Assembly: GCF_001653235.2 (NCBI RefSeq)
Contig: NC_035790.1
Location: 1,178,001-1,242,000 of the forward strand
Source: Pochonia chlamydosporia 170
Lineage: Eukaryota; Ascomycota; Sordariomycetes; Hypocreales; Clavicipitaceae
Length of the DNA: 64,000 nt
Reading direction: 5' to 3'
A program made the position numbers and the translations under genes. This document shows positions 23,373-36,308 of the stretch, piece by piece (the first letter of the stretch is position 1; the number at the start of each line of letters is the position of its first letter). Below the pieces are notes generated by a model, which was not told the origin of the DNA, made no database searches, and was given only the letters and a program-made list of their open reading frames with translations.

Positions 23373-25073
23373 CTTTCCGCTCCGCTCATCATCAACGATC
23401 CCATTCCTCAACATTGAACCCCTGTCCTGTCCCCCTGCCCCCCTTCACTCAACTCTTGCATGTAACGTCCAAATGTTCACCAGCCAAAGCGGGAGTCTGA
23501 CAAAATAAGGTCTGCAGAGAAGCCACATCGACCCAGCCACACTCTGCTCCTCTTTTAATGTCGATCCATGTCATCTCCACTTGCTCTTTCCCCCTCCCCC
23601 TTTTTGGCGACGCAGCGCACGGCTTCGACCATTTGATCCTCCCCCCCTCCAACGGACCAGACGCTACTACGGAGCCACTCAAAATGTATCAGGGACCTGA
23701 AGCATATAATTGGCAATGGAGACAACTCAGGTCTGGGGTGCAGCTAGGCTGGGCCAGGTCAAACAGGTGGGCTGCAAACCATAATTATCGTATTGACACC
23801 TTCGCGCAGCAAACTCGCAAACTAGCCAGTGCCTCGCTATCAATCAATTGCCCAACCACTCACCGTCAATATTACGCATCCAGCTCGTCATTGGCTTGGG
23901 CACAGCTACGCTGACGAGGAGAAAGAAGAAAAAACAGGTGGCAAAAATATCTCAGCAGCTTCCAACCACGTTGGACCGTTGGTCAATTGAGTCGCGTGAC
24001 GGGGTCAACTAACTTTAACCACCCGTTGGGCCCTATCTGCAGTTACGGAGTGCTGGTTTTATTTATTTTTAACCGTCAAGATGCTGATTTCTTTACGCCT
24101 CCCATGCTGTGCTCGCAAACTCTCTACTGGCATCGAACAGACATGCAGCTGCAGCTGTCTCCCTCCAAACATTATCAGACAGATCTATTGCACTCCAGCG
24201 TTGGGCTAGACCTTGAACTGCACTGATGTCCGGTGGCGCACCAAGACAAGCCCCTGATCTTGGCCTCTTTTTTCTCACTTTCAATGTTCCCTCCCCACCA
24301 CTTGTTACCCTGTAACAGTTGGTCGAACTGTCAAACAAATCCCCTGCGATGCCCGTCTGTTCTTGTTTTGCAACCTGTCACAGAATAGCGGCTAACTTTT
24401 TATTCTTCTTCTTCATCTCCATGACTGGTCTGCAGTTATTTCTTTCGGTCGCTGCAGTAATCTATTATACACGTTTTGTGTCTGGTCTTGGCGTTCAAAC
24501 TCCCGTTCAACTTCCCCGCAAACCACCTGTCATTGAGAGACCACTTCACTCCGAAGGCCACATCTGGAAATCTGCTCACCATCAAGTCCACGCCAATACA
24601 GACATGCTGCAATCATCCACCCATGGGCAAAGCACAACATATATGTGCGTCAAAATAGCCAAACTTCGCCGCAAATGCTGATGCCGACAACCGCGCTCAT
24701 CTTGCCAGTGCCACTGCCCGGCCGAGACATAAGTCGGCCAGTCAAGGGAGACACACAAGGGCAGATGGACAACTGTCTGAGTTGCCCAGGCGTGTGAAAC
24801 AATCATACTTTAAATGCCACTCGAACTGTTTCCATGTACAGATTGGCCACCTGTAGCCGTTGAACCTTCCCCTTGCCAAGAGGAAACAAAATATGCTGCA
24901 TGTACAGCAAGGACATGTTTACGCGTGAACCAATATTCCGTGTAAATATACAACAAACAGCCAAGAAGGATGCGACATCTACCGATGCACCCGTACTGCA
25001 GTGATACACTCATTGGGTCCGTCCCGCCAGTGACATCTGTCTAATTTCTCGTCGCTGATTGGGTTGGGAGCTG

Positions 25074-25104
25074 AAAACTCTGCATGGCAAAAACTCTGCA
25101 TGGC
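25074..25104. repeat. Short tandem direct repeat
   Basis: The 15-mer AAAACTCTGCATGGC occurs twice, at 25074-25088 and 25090-25104, separated by one A. It probably arose by replication slippage. Confidence 0.6.
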
Positions 25105-25569
25105 CTCCCAGTTGAGAAGCTGGGATTGCATTGGTCACTCTATGAAAATCTTGGAAATGCCATCTACAACGAAGGTTGACCTATAAATGTCACACTGCAC
25201 CGTAGGTACGGAGTACCTCGTTGTGTCTTGCTGATCTCAGGGCACACTTGGGGAGTAGCTAAATATATCCTGCGGCAGGAAGCACGACATTGTGTTGGAT
25301 TCGCGTCAAAAAGCAAACCACAAATGAGGAAATGCCGGCATTCTATTGATATAGCCACGCGAGCGGAGCTCTATTGACAAAACTGCGATTCACATTTTAC
25401 CACCTCTTTGATCGCAAAACTCCCATGCTTGCCTCAAACTCAGCCATCTCGTCATGCTTCCCCGTCCCAGACGACTTTTCCCCCAACTCAAACGTGTAAT
25501 CCAAAAAACGCCGAACCTGATGCTCCAAAATAAAGTCAGTGTACGATGAATACAAACAAACGTGCAGTT

Positions 25570-26995
25570 TTACAGGTCCTTAGATCGCATCTTCTTCAGT
25601 CTTGCAGCGCCTTCGAACAACCCACGGTCCACGGCCGCAGCGACGGTGAGAGTACCACCGACAATAGCGCAAAGACCTGCAAGGAAACCAGTAAAGGACT
25701 TGGCTGGTTCCTCACGGTTGATAACCTTCATGGGAGAAATGTCCTGTATTGAATTAGTACACGGATATATCAGGGCCTAGAGGAATACTCACATATGAGA
25801 AAAAGACACCGGGAATACCGCCCTGTGAATGCTGACGTTCGGCATGGCCCTCAGCAGCGTCATTACCCCCTTGAAGACTTCGCTTGTGGCTAGTGACCGA
25901 GTACTGGTGTGTCTCAAGGCTGCCGTCGGCATTCGTATCCATCAATCCGCCAGCCTTCCTGAACTTCTTCTCCCATCCCAGGGGCAGGTAGGACGTAGGC
26001 ACAATCTTGACAAAGTACATGTAGTTGTAGGCCGGGTCGTTGGTTTCCTGCTTGGTACCATCGAGAGGGTTCAGATGATGGTTTGTCCAGGGCGTAGCGC
26101 TCTTGCCCAGCTTCTGAATAACCGCGGCGGGAAGCTGAGGACCAAAGCGAAGCTGGTGAATGGTGTGGGTGAAGTCGTGCTGATGGCCGTTGGGGGTCTC
26201 CCAATAGTTCTTTAGGTCATGGACATGCATGTTTCCGTTGCTGAAACTACGACCAGGCGCAAGGTGGAAGTTTCCGACGACCTTGTTGACTTCGAGATGA
26301 CCTTCGATTCGGCAACCCTCCTCACGCTGCTCGTCCAACCTTTCGGCGTAGTGCTCACGTGTGCACTGCTCGACGTTTTCGCCCCTACCGAACGCCCAGC
26401 CCTGTGTTGCGTAGGCTTCTCGGACCTCGTCGCAGGTGTTGCAGCACCCAGCCTTTCGTGCGTTAGGGGGAGCAGTGGCACCATAGCATTCACCACAATA
26501 CGAAGGATCAAGATGCTCAGCAGTTTCGTCGTGGAGGTTCATAGACTTTACGTCAATGACACCACCTCCTTGGCTGACAGGTCTAAGGCGGACCTTGTTG
26601 ATACCGTGTGCAACCCCGTGTTGTTGTTCCCCGGACACATCCATGACGTCGAGTGTGAGCAGCTCGCAGGGCATTCTAGGGAAGGTCATGCTGAGATGGA
26701 TTTGCATTCGTTCTCCTGAAGCAGCTCAATTAGTATTTCCGAACAGCGAAAATCCAACAAGAACAGGCGCAAGGCATTTAAAGCATTCGCTATTACTCAT
26801 ACCTCTGCTCTTGTCTACCACTAGCTCTGGGTGTACGACTACTCTCCGGTAATCTGCCCATTCTCCCCACGACAAGAAGACGACGACGAGAAGCGACACG
26901 ATGGTGACCACACCACCGCTCGTAGTGCGAATTCGCGCCTCATCAACGGTTTTTGTAAAGGCATCCAGCCTTGTGAATCTCGACTTGGGCGGCAT
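25570..26995 (-). CDS. erv46: ER-Golgi cargo receptor Erv46 (COPII vesicle protein)
   Basis: Exons 26995-26803, 26715-25793 and 25743-25570 give 429 residues. Erv46 pairs with Erv41 and cycles between ER and Golgi to retrieve ER proteins. Near the N-terminus, MPPKSRFTRLDAFTKTVDEA precedes the first membrane segment (about 28-47, VVTIVSLLVVVFLSW). The large lumenal domain has the conserved cysteine cluster YCGECYG...CCNTCDEV and the family phrase GCRIEGHLEVNKV. A second membrane segment (about residues 387-408) precedes a basic cytosolic tail ending KKMRSKDL. All three exon joins restore family sequence. Divergent from rna15. Confidence 0.95.
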
Positions 26996-27973
26996 GTCTG
27001 AAGTGGTTCGTAGTGTTGGACTTGGGAGATTGGACCTTGATTCTTGACAGCTTGCGACGAGCTCCCCACTAAGAAGAACTGGCCGTGTGGGCAACTAAAC
27101 CGAGTGATAGTCGGTTTCGAATGGACAAAGGCAAAATAAAAAAAGGGACAAGGCACTGGCACAAGCAGAGTGGTCAATTGCACCAAGAGATGCCTGACTT
27201 GTGGCAACTGGGTGGCTCAAAGTGGCACGCAATCGAAAGTCGCCAGTTCGAGGTCAAAGAATCTTGGATGTCGTTGAGGCCACCGTCGCAAGTACTGGCT
27301 GGCATGGCCGAGCTAGGGTGAGGCTGAAAGACCAATTCATCAATGGAAGCCAACAAAGCCACAGCGAATTGAAGAGCAAGGGTCCAACATTGAATCGTCC
27401 AGGCCATGTCTGCCGTGCCACAGGGCAGACATCAGCCTCAGACAACCAGACCACATGCACCCACCAGACGTCCACTCTGGTCCGGTCAGAGGAATCAGAC
27501 TTGACCCCACATGGACACTGGCATGAGCCAGCGCTGAGTGCCTCCCATATCCCAACTGAACTGCAGGGGACCGTTGACGTTTGTAGGCACCCAGCCGGCA
27601 AATCGCCGGGTGCACTAAACTAAACCAGGCTCAACTTGAGCTTGACTTTCCCTTGCCAGACACTGCCGTCACTGACTTGCAGCATTGGCCTGGATGCTGC
27701 GACTGGACCATGACAACAAGGCTGCTAAATTTGTAGCTTGCACATGTACATCCAACCTTCACCTTTCACCTACGATTCAACTTCTTGGGCCATCGTCGCA
27801 CCTGAATCTCCCTCACAAACTGTTCATGAAAGCCATTGAGTCGGAAATTGTGCGACTTTTCTAGTGCTAGTAGTTTGCGACTCGTCGTTCATAGATCCCT
27901 TTTGAAGGTGACGATCCTTTCGCGACTCGACAAACGATTTCCGCAACGACTTCCATCATAACCACCACAAAAA
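26996..27973. promoter_or_regulatory. Divergent erv46/rna15 intergenic region
   Basis: About 0.98 kb containing both promoters. CCAGAC words lie at 27446 and 27464, with further CTGG/CCAG-rich sequence to 27500. No gene recognised. Confidence 0.4.
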
Positions 27974-29061
27974 ATGTCAACGAGGCCACCTTCCCGCGTA
28001 GTGTTCGTGGGGAATATTCCTTATGGTGCGAAAGAAACAAAATGCCCATCCGCTCTCACTTTTGGCGTTTTCTCTAATCAAACGTGCAGGCCTCTCAGAA
28101 GAGCAAATCACAGAAATCTTCAGCCGCGCCGGCAAAGTTGAACGATTCCGACTAGTATACGATTCGGAAACTGGCCGCCCAAAGGGCTTCGGCTTTGCAG
28201 ACTACCCAGATACCGGTTCGTCGAATACTCGCCTGCCCCGAGTCCACCAAATTCACTCTACTGACCTCGTCCTTCCTCCCCTAGATAGCGCTTCGTCCGC
28301 GGTACGAAACTTGAACGACTTTGAGGTTATGGGTCGCAAGCTCCGCGTCGATTTTTCTAATGAACAAAAGAGCGGCGATGATGACAACAATCTCGTATGG
28401 AATCGTCCCCTCTCCCATCACTGATGTTGGCTAATATGACGTGCAGTCTACAGCGAATCCTACAAATGGTGCAGCCACCAGCACATACGCCGCGCAAGCA
28501 AGCTCTCTACCTCCCCTTCCTGCCGGCAAAGAAATACCTCCCGGGCTGACCTGCACGGATGCCATCTCACGGACACTCAACACTCTTCCTCCCTCCCAAC
28601 TACTCGATATCCTAGGCCAGATGAAGACGCTGGCTACAACCGAACCCCAAAGAGCCACAGAACTGCTCCAACAAGCACCGCAACTTTCTTATGCTGTATT
28701 CCAGGCGCTGCTTCTGATGGGGCTGGTCTCCCCTGAGGCAATTCAATCTGTTGCTGATCCCACAGCACCTATTCCAGCAGTACAACAACCGGCACCAGCC
28801 TATCCAGGTTCGGCGGCAGTGTCAGGCTACCCGGGTGCAAACAACACACCACCAGTCGCTGCGATGCCTTATGCGCCCCCTGCAGCTCAGCCGAGTTATG
28901 GCGCACCAGCAGCGCCAGCGCCAGCAGCAGCAGCTCAGGACCCCGATGCGCTGATGAGAGCAGTCATGGATTTGACACAAGCCCAAATCGACATGCTACC
29001 TGAAGCTGACAAGCAACAGATCATGGCCCTAAGAGCTACGTTTGCAGGTCAGCGGAGATGA
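27974..29061 (+). CDS. rna15: Cleavage factor Rna15 / CstF-64 RNA-binding subunit
   Basis: Four exons, 27974-28025, 28090-28215, 28285-28394 and 28447-29061, give 300 residues. The protein binds U/GU-rich sequence downstream of poly(A) sites in mRNA 3'-end formation. An N-terminal RRM (about 8-85) shows VVFVGNIPY (RNP2) and KGFGFADY (RNP1-like). A hinge with LNTLPPSQLLDILGQMK binds CstF-77/Rna14. A Pro/Ala/Gln-rich linker follows, then the conserved C-terminal helical bundle ALMRAVMDLTQAQIDMLP. The introns are 64, 69 and 52 nt and all split the RRM or the region just after it. The start gives MSTRPPSRVVFVG, as in the family. Confidence 0.94.
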
Positions 29062-29592
29062 TTTTGTGTCTCACGGTGGAAGAATCGGGGTAGACTAGGA
29101 ATGTGAGGAGCGTTGACAACGGAGTCCCGTCTATGCACAAATACCATTTGCCGGCAGTATCCAGTGGTTCATTTTCATAGAGTCAGGTTGGTCAGGCGCA
29201 AAAACGGTAATTATGTACAATTATACATCTTGGATTGGAAGGTATGCCGCGATGGCAAAGTCACTAAGGAAATAAGGGTGCTTGAGAAACTCTACGTTTC
29301 AAAAACACAAAACACTGCAATGCGATAAAAATACCTTAAAAAGGATACACATCAAATACATAAACCCGTACCATAACAATTTATCTAGCCATTTCTAACT
29401 GATTCAGCCTATCCATAGAATCACACGCCAAACTATGCACATACAGTCAAAACCATGATTTTGTACCCCCCTTCCCGATAAGTGAAAATTTCAAATCCAA
29501 TACATAGCCCCAGAATGTAACAACAACATGAATGCATGCCCAACAATTTACATTAGTACGCCAATCCAGTCCGTATATGCACTATCCTCCTC
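29062..29592. other. Convergent 3' region of rna15 and the CorA-type transporter
   Basis: AT-rich, about 0.5 kb, no supported gene. It presumably holds two 3' UTRs. Confidence 0.4.
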
Positions 29593-32190
29593 TTAAACAA
29601 TGTTATACACTCTCTTCGCAATCATGTAGCAAGCGGTGCCGAAGAGCAGTAACCCAGCTGTAATCCAGGCAAACCATGCTAAATCACCTTCGTACTCCTG
29701 GCCTGGGACCCAGACATTCATCCCCCATAGACCGGTGATGATGTTCATGGGGAGGACAATGGTTCCTAGGACGGTGAGCTTGCCGAGGACATCGGCGGTT
29801 TGCTCTTGTCTCTCGTTCATCCGGATGTTGATTTGAGCGAGATAGTTGCCGTGGGAGCGGGCTAGGATCCTGTAAGTTGTTAGCTTTGTTGCGTTTTGTG
29901 GGGGAAAGAGGCTAAAGGGATGGAGGGTACTTTTCGTAGTGACCAAGATTAGAAGTCATAGTCACAATGTGGTCTTGTATATCGCCGAGATAAAGACCAA
30001 TTTCAGACCTAGGCGCCACTTCCCAACGCTCGTTGCAGCGCTTGGCAAACCCTTTGATGACGTCTGCCTTGTTACCCAGGAGGCGGTACAGACTCATGAC
30101 TCGCTTTCGACAGTCGCCTACCCTTCGTAGCATGTCTCCCGAGTCGAAGAAGGAGGAACTGTCGTCGCGGAGGTGAGCTGTTTTCTCGTCTCTCTCGGGT
30201 GTATGCATGCGTAGGATGTTCTCGTCAATTTCGTCGACTTCATCTTCAATAGTTTGGATGAGAGGCTGGAAAACATCGGTAATGTCGTCGATGATGGCGT
30301 AGGATATCCAGTCGGATGACAGGATGAGGTAGTCTCGTAGCTGGCGGATACGTCTGCGCACATTGGCGGGATGAGGCGTCATGGAAAAGTGGAAGCTGAG
30401 CACGCCTTCGCGGAAGACGACAACGTACATGTTGACTGGTTCGAGGTAGTTCTCGCTGTTGATGTCCTGGTCGAATGTTCGGTAGTTGACGAAGTAATAG
30501 TGGCGGAAGAGCTCAACTTTTTCTCGCGCCTCTTGGAGCATGATATCTTCGGCAGTGAGGGGGTGAATGCCAAATGCCTTGGCAATTACTTTCATTTCTG
30601 CCTCTGTAGGGCAAAGGACATCGAGCCACCATACTGGCCGCTCCCCGTAACGAATAGGCTTTTCTGTCTGTTCTGCCGTGGTAGGAGCGGAAGTAGGAAT
30701 GGTATTATCTTTAGGTGATTTGATCCCGCTTGGGCTAGCACGTCGGGATGCATTACCAGGATCCAGGCTGGGCGACATGGTGCCGCCTCTTCGTGACTCG
30801 GCGATGGATGGCTGACGAGTGGACAGCTTGGAATCAACATCTAGACCGTTGAAAGAGTGCTGACGCTTTGTTGCCAGTGAAACAGTATCGTCGTCATCGC
30901 TAGTCTCATCATCTGATAGAATGCGTGGGTCGGGGATAAAGAGCTCTCGAAAGTCGCTTCCAGGCTGGACAAGCTCTGATATTGTCTGACTGTGTATGGT
31001 GCTTTGGAATTCTTCGTTGAAATATGTGAATCGATAAGGGATCTCTTCATCAGTCTGAAACCATCCCTTTCGAATGGGGCGCAACCGCCCGTTAATCAGC
31101 TGTGGCTCCGTGATTCTCTTGACCCGTCGCTCTTCACTGCGATCCTCCTTTTCATATTGCCTCCATTCCTCCAACACAGATAAGTCTGGCCATTGACCAC
31201 GTCGTCGACGTCCACGCCGCTGATGGACTTGAGGGTCCCTAGACTGAGCATCATATTCCTCCTCACCAAGCTCTGACATGCCCGGTGCAGGGAAGCAAAC
31301 GTCTCCAGAAGCGTCGACTGTGGGCCGTCGATGAATATCCTGTCTGTGGTCATGAGCTGAGCCCTCAGTATCTGACACGGCCTCCTCATTATCTGAGTGC
31401 CGACCACTACCACCACCTAGAGATAGATCGTCCCGAATCATGACGTCTCCAAACACCAACTCTGGGCCAGCCGCAGCAAATGTGGGTGAGCCCGGGACAG
31501 AGGGCGGATGGTTCACGTCCCACCCATCCATGGCACTCTGCGGAAGTTGTAGCCTATTCTTCGATGACCTGCTGGATCGTCGGCTTCTATTTCGGCCGCC
31601 TTTGGCATCACTTGCTCCATAGCTTGAAGGGCCTGTTGGCGTGCCCTTCTTTGAAGATCCTGGCAGCAATGGAGCCGTCTCATCCCAGGGACTTCGCTCG
31701 CCATTTCCCTCAGCACTAGTTGGAATCTGCATAGAACGCAGCCGGCTGCCACCCGGAGTCGAGGAAAACGGATTGTGGAAGGGACTCGCACCCGCTATTG
31801 TCGACGCACGGCGCATTCGCATCGGCTTCTGCTCTCTTATCGAAACATGTCAGACATGGAAGAAGTCTGATGGAGTCATCTGTTGCACACTCACCGATGG
31901 TCAAGCAGTGCTTCGCTGTCAATGCTGGTACCGCTTAGGTTGGCGCTCGGCACCTGATACAGCAGGCCAGAGCCCGACGGACCAGCTTCATCATGGCTAT
32001 CCTCTGCGAGTATAGCAAAGCTCTTTCGCCGCGATCGCTTCTTCTTGCCGCCCCGGTGTCCCTTTCTCTTACGCGGCTTCTGACTGTCTGGTGTGGCTTT
32101 ACCCGTTGAAGGAGACGGGGAGGGCTGTGAAGCAATTGCCGCTCTCAAGTTGGAGGCTGCACTGAACGTGTCAAAGCGGTTGCTCGCCAT
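29593..32190 (-). CDS. CorA-type magnesium transporter, Alr1/Mnr2-like
   Basis: Exons 32190-31895, 31835-29931 and 29869-29593 give 825 residues. The long N-terminus is hydrophilic, with a basic patch (RKRKGHRGGKKKRSRR) and an acidic, Ser-rich stretch. A CorA cytosolic domain follows from about residue 440 (WWLDVLCPTEAEM, HPLTAEDI). The end has two membrane helices with the signature GMN (783-785) in GLWGMNVWVPGQ, then a short tail. This order fits fungal Mg2+ carriers of the plasma membrane (Alr1) or vacuole (Mnr2); I cannot separate the two from sequence alone. Exon 2 was placed at the acceptor that gives REQKPMRMRR, the family-like junction; two nearby AGs would break the frame. Confidence 0.88.
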
Positions 32191-33103
32191 GGCGTCGGCT
32201 CAAGAGTCGACAATGCCTCAGCCAGCGCCACAACCACTGACATTCAGTAACTCGGGTTGCTGTAAATGCGATGATTCAGAGATGGCGAATATCGACTGCC
32301 GGAGTACATGAATATATACCGAAAAGAAACAAAAAAGAGGTTGAGACAGCAAAGGATTGACGGCAAAAGTTGGTCGAAGGTTGCAGCTAGTGCTGGGATG
32401 GGGCACATGGCGCGGGACGCTAAAGTGGTTCAGTGATGTCAGTACTTAAGTATTGGCTGAACATTGGAACCATAATTGCTTCCCTGTTTCAGTGGCTTGC
32501 AGGGACAAACTCGGCTCAGCTGCGTGCTGCGGGCAAGCGCTGGGGCCAATGGCAGCCGGTCAAAGAGCTCCGGGGCAGTTGGGCCTCCAGATGTCAGCTC
32601 GTCGACCAAAGTTCCTGCTAGCCGCTTTCAGACCTCAAACCACACCACACACTACACCAGACACTCAATGCTCAATGCACGTTCCAATCGGCCTGGCAGT
32701 TTCTGGCGCATGCAGCTCTTCAGCATGCGCATTGGTGTCTTGAATGTTATCAAGTTAGGAATATTGCGTGGGTTGCACCAGACTTTACCTTCACACATGT
32801 GCAATTGAGTTAATCTGTACAGACATGCACACTGATGTGTATGACACGACATGTGGTTGAGAGCATGTATCAAATGGAAAGTTCCAGTCTCCAATTACTC
32901 CAAGTCCCATTACCAAGGTAGCCAGCCTAATACGCATCCACAATATAAATTATGGACAACTTTAACCTAAACACGCCAACATGTGCAATCATGCGGTAAT
33001 AGACATTCATCGTATGATATATGAATCGCTTGCTATGCAGAGTAAGATAAATATCCCACCAACAACCGTATCACCCAGTCGATGACCAACCTTATCCACA
33101 CAA
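32191..33103. other. Intergenic region between the CorA-type gene and noc4
   Basis: About 0.9 kb with the transporter promoter and the noc4 3' end. CCAGAC words lie at 32657 and 32778. No gene recognised. Confidence 0.4.
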
Positions 33104-34862
33104 TCAGGCTGGTGTCCCAAAATCCCATAATCTAACCAACAGACTATCCGGGGTTGTCGCTGGCTCATCCAGCGGTAGGAATATCCTCTTTGGAATCTGG
33201 AATTCAATCACAGGTGCCTTCTTGACATCCTTGCCCAGCTCGGCATCCAAAAGCTACAAAAAAAAGTTAGAAATCTGCATCCTTCGTACCCACAAGAAAC
33301 GTAATCAAAACTTACACTGGCATATGAGTGATCCAAGAAATCCTCCATATTGTACGATTGCTTCGTAAACTGCTCAGACATGACCTTTGCAATAGTCGCA
33401 ACGTTGGGGTGGTAGTGAGATTGCAGCTGCACAAGCTCCCACAGACAACTATCAATCGCTCGCGTCTGCGTCGGATCAGCCTCGTCCGCCACGAACGGGT
33501 CTTCAAACCCATGGTCCTTGATACGCTGCTTCTCCTCAGGATCTTTGATCACCCGGTGTACCATGAATGTACATGTAGGGTGACGCTTCAGCACGTTGTA
33601 TATCCAGGGAATGACAAACGCGATGGCACTGGGCGGCGCATTCAGCGCCAGCCGAGACAATCGCTTCAGGAAACTTGCCACCAGAGAGGCAGGAAGGTGA
33701 GTAGACGCCAGGAACGTATCAAGAAGTCGGAAAAATCGGGATCGGTGTTTTGAGTGTAATATGTCTCGATCAAGGAGTGAGTACAGCTTGGGGTAGAATG
33801 ATGGGTAGTCCAAGTTACGTTCTTGGATAAGGTAAAACACTCCAGACAGTGCGAGGAGTGACATTGATCCACCTGCGTTGTAGCAGTTGGTAAGAAAGTC
33901 TGCTAGCAATTCTGGCTTTGTGAGCCACGGAGCAATAATGGTCGAGATGATATCGAGGAGACGCTTCCGCTGGTCTTTGGAGTCGACGACACCCATCAAC
34001 GCCAGCCATGCTTCTTGGCCCTGCTTCTTGTGTTGGGTGATTGAACGTAAAGGATGTGACTTCTTCTTAGGTTTGGGAACGTAAAAATCCTCCAAATCCT
34101 CTGCAGATTCCGGCACACCGTCGAGAGCAGAAATCAAGGCGAATACTCTGTCAAACACGTCCTCCGACTCATCCTCTTCAGTCAGGCTTTCAATAATGCT
34201 CCTGTGCAGGACGTATTAGCAGAGAATAGCGATACAAATTTAGAAAAACAAGATACATACCTGACAGATTTGAAAGTAAAATAACGAATATCATCGTATT
34301 GCTCCGCGAATTCCTCAATGTAAGCTCGCCTTACATCATCATTGTCTGACAACAGCACAGCCTTGACGATATTCTCCATGAACGCCGTGGGGAATGAGTA
34401 CTCCTCCTTGTCGTACAGGAACTCTCCTTCAGCTTTGAGCAATCTCATGCCCAAGGTAAGAGCAGTGACAGCGAGCTCCTCCTCGCCCAACAGATTCACC
34501 AATAGTGTCTTATACTGGGAAAACTGATCCTTGAGCCAGCTGACAACCACCGCATCCTTCCCCGACGAAGACTTTCGGGCAATGAGGGCTCCCTGAGCAA
34601 GCAGCCTGACGAATATTCTGCAAAGGGCCACTGCGGCCAGCATCGATTCTGGCTCACCCTTCTCATAGTCTCCCGCTGTGCTCAACAAAACGGTAATGTC
34701 GTTGTAGTTCTTTTTCGATTCCAAGATTCCCTGTTCCATAAGAAGGATCTTTGCATTCGGATCTTCACTTTCTTCGCTCGAAGGTCTGCGCCGCTTTGCT
34801 GGCTTTTCACCAGCAGAGGGACGCTTCCGCTTCGAGCCTTCACCCTCAGTACCCTGCGCCAT
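33104..34862 (-). CDS. noc4: Nucleolar complex protein Noc4 (CBF/Mak21 family, Utp19)
   Basis: Exons 34862-34261, 34201-33316 and 33253-33104 give 545 residues. Noc4 pairs with Nop14 in 40S ribosomal subunit maturation. An N-terminal nuclear-localisation-like run (KRKRPSAGEKPAKRRRPS) precedes helical repeats. The CBF/Mak21 domain spans about residues 320-450, with LALSGVFYLIQERNLDYP, FYPKLYSLLD and FLKRLSRLALNAPPSAIAF. Introns are 59 and 62 nt. Exon 3 (50 codons) ends VRLWDFGTPA, found by reading past the last long frame. Divergent from ATP4. Confidence 0.92.
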
Positions 34863-35322
34863 GTTGAGGATATTCTGTGGTGCAATCCGACTGATTCTCA
34901 AATATGAATGAAAAAAATCTTTTCGAATGTTTTCCGAACCTTAAAACTCGATCTTATATCTCAAAGGAAAATAAATGACGCTCAGGTTGTTCGACGAAAA
35001 ATGTCGAAAGGGTTTGATACACCTTAAATTTCTTGAGAGCTTCATAAATCTTTCACTCAGCAACCCAAAAAAATATTTGCCCAATCAGCAGCGTCCAGCC
35101 AGGCAGGGGTGCATTTTCTTCTGCATGCACCCAAAGCTCTGGAAAATAGCCGGGTAAACCGCCTCCACCCTTTTGGACCACCAAGGCCATCCCATCCCTC
35201 TCCTTCCCGACCTCACGTGACTTACTCATGTTGCCGAACTAGCGCGATAAAACCTCAACCTCATTCCCAGCTCTCAGAGCAACGTCAAGCCAGGATACCC
35301 CCAATCGCAACTCTATATCACA
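34863..35322. promoter_or_regulatory. Divergent noc4/ATP4 intergenic region
   Basis: 460 bp between the two start codons. A CTCACGTGAC E-box-like word (CACGTG) lies near 35213-35222, about 100 bp before the ATP4 start. No gene present. Confidence 0.45.
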
Positions 35323-36308
35323 ATGGCCTCACGCTTGGCGCGAAGCGCTGTCGGTACGTCAATCCCCAACCTCACGGCGCGACGAGCCCATGATTTTCGA
35401 GCCCCAATTGCACGCGGAGTCATACTGACGCAGGCACGAACTTGTGTTGACTGGAAACAGGCGCTCCCCTTCTCCGACCTACCCTCGCCCGCCGAGCCAT
35501 CCCAGCCGTGTCCGCAGCTGCTGTCCGCCACGCCAGCAACGTTCCCGCCGAGGAGCCCAAGAAGAAGGCCCAGAGCATCATCGACTCCCTCCCCGGAAGC
35601 AGCCTCCTCAGCAAGACTGCCTTCCTCAGCAGCGCCGCCGGTCTCAGCGTCTACGCCATCAGCAATGAGTACTACGTCATGAACGAGGAGACCATCGTGG
35701 CCATCTGCCTGCTGGCCGTTTGGGGAGGTCTCATCAAGTACGGCGGCCCCGGATACAAGGAGTGGGCTGAGAGCCAGAACCAGAAGATCAAGAACATCCT
35801 CAACAGCGCTCGTGCCGACCACACTGAGGCTGTCAAGGGCCGCATCGAGGACGTCCAGCAGATGACTGGTGTTGTCGACATCACCAAGGCCATGTTCGAG
35901 GTGTCCAAGGTAAGGAGCTCACAGTTTTTAACGGTGCACCCAACAAAAAACTCGTGGCGTGGGAGATACTGACGCACTTGGGACTATCAGGAAACCGCCA
36001 AGCTCGAGGCTCAGGCTTACGAGCTCGAGCAGCAGACCGCCCTGGCCGCCGAGGCCAAGGCCGTTCTCGACTCCTGGGTCCGTTACGAGGGCCAGGTCAA
36101 GCAGCGCCAGCAGAAGGAGCTCGCTGCCTCTATTATCGCCAAGGTCCAGAAGGAGCTGGAGAACCCCAAGGTCCTGCAGCAGATCCTGCAGCAAAGCGTT
36201 GCTGATATTGAGAGTACGTTGTAAATTCCTATTAGTCACGATCTCGATTGGTGCAAAATGGATTGCTAACAATTACGAACAGAGATTGTCTCTTCCAAGG
36301 CCCAATAA
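35323..36308 (+). CDS. atp4: Mitochondrial ATP synthase subunit 4 (subunit b)
   Basis: Four exons, 35323-35353, 35461-35909, 35991-36213 and 36283-36308, give 242 residues. Subunit b is the peripheral stalk of F1Fo-ATP synthase, holding the F1 head against rotation. The sequence has an Arg/Ala-rich mitochondrial targeting lead, two membrane stretches between about 70 and 115 (FLSSAAGLSVYAIS and VAICLLAVWGGLIKYGG), then a long charged helix. The first exon is only 31 nt (MASRLARSAV) and the last only 26 nt (ending IVSSKAQ), so automated annotation could miss both ends. Confidence 0.95.

Larger units (their letters stand above)
21909..25569. other. 3.7-kb gene-free region upstream of the Nif1-like gene
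   Basis: I found no credible coding region, repeat family, tRNA or rRNA here. Most of it probably serves as a long promoter and 5' UTR of the Nif1-like gene, plus the erv46 3' end near 25500. It holds three copies of TACGGAGTA (22932, 22939 and 25207) and at least seven CCAGAC/GTCTGG words between 23087 and 24485. It also has a 16-bp-spaced direct repeat at 25074-25104. A G-rich GGGAT-like patch lies at about 22848-22880. Confidence 0.45.
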
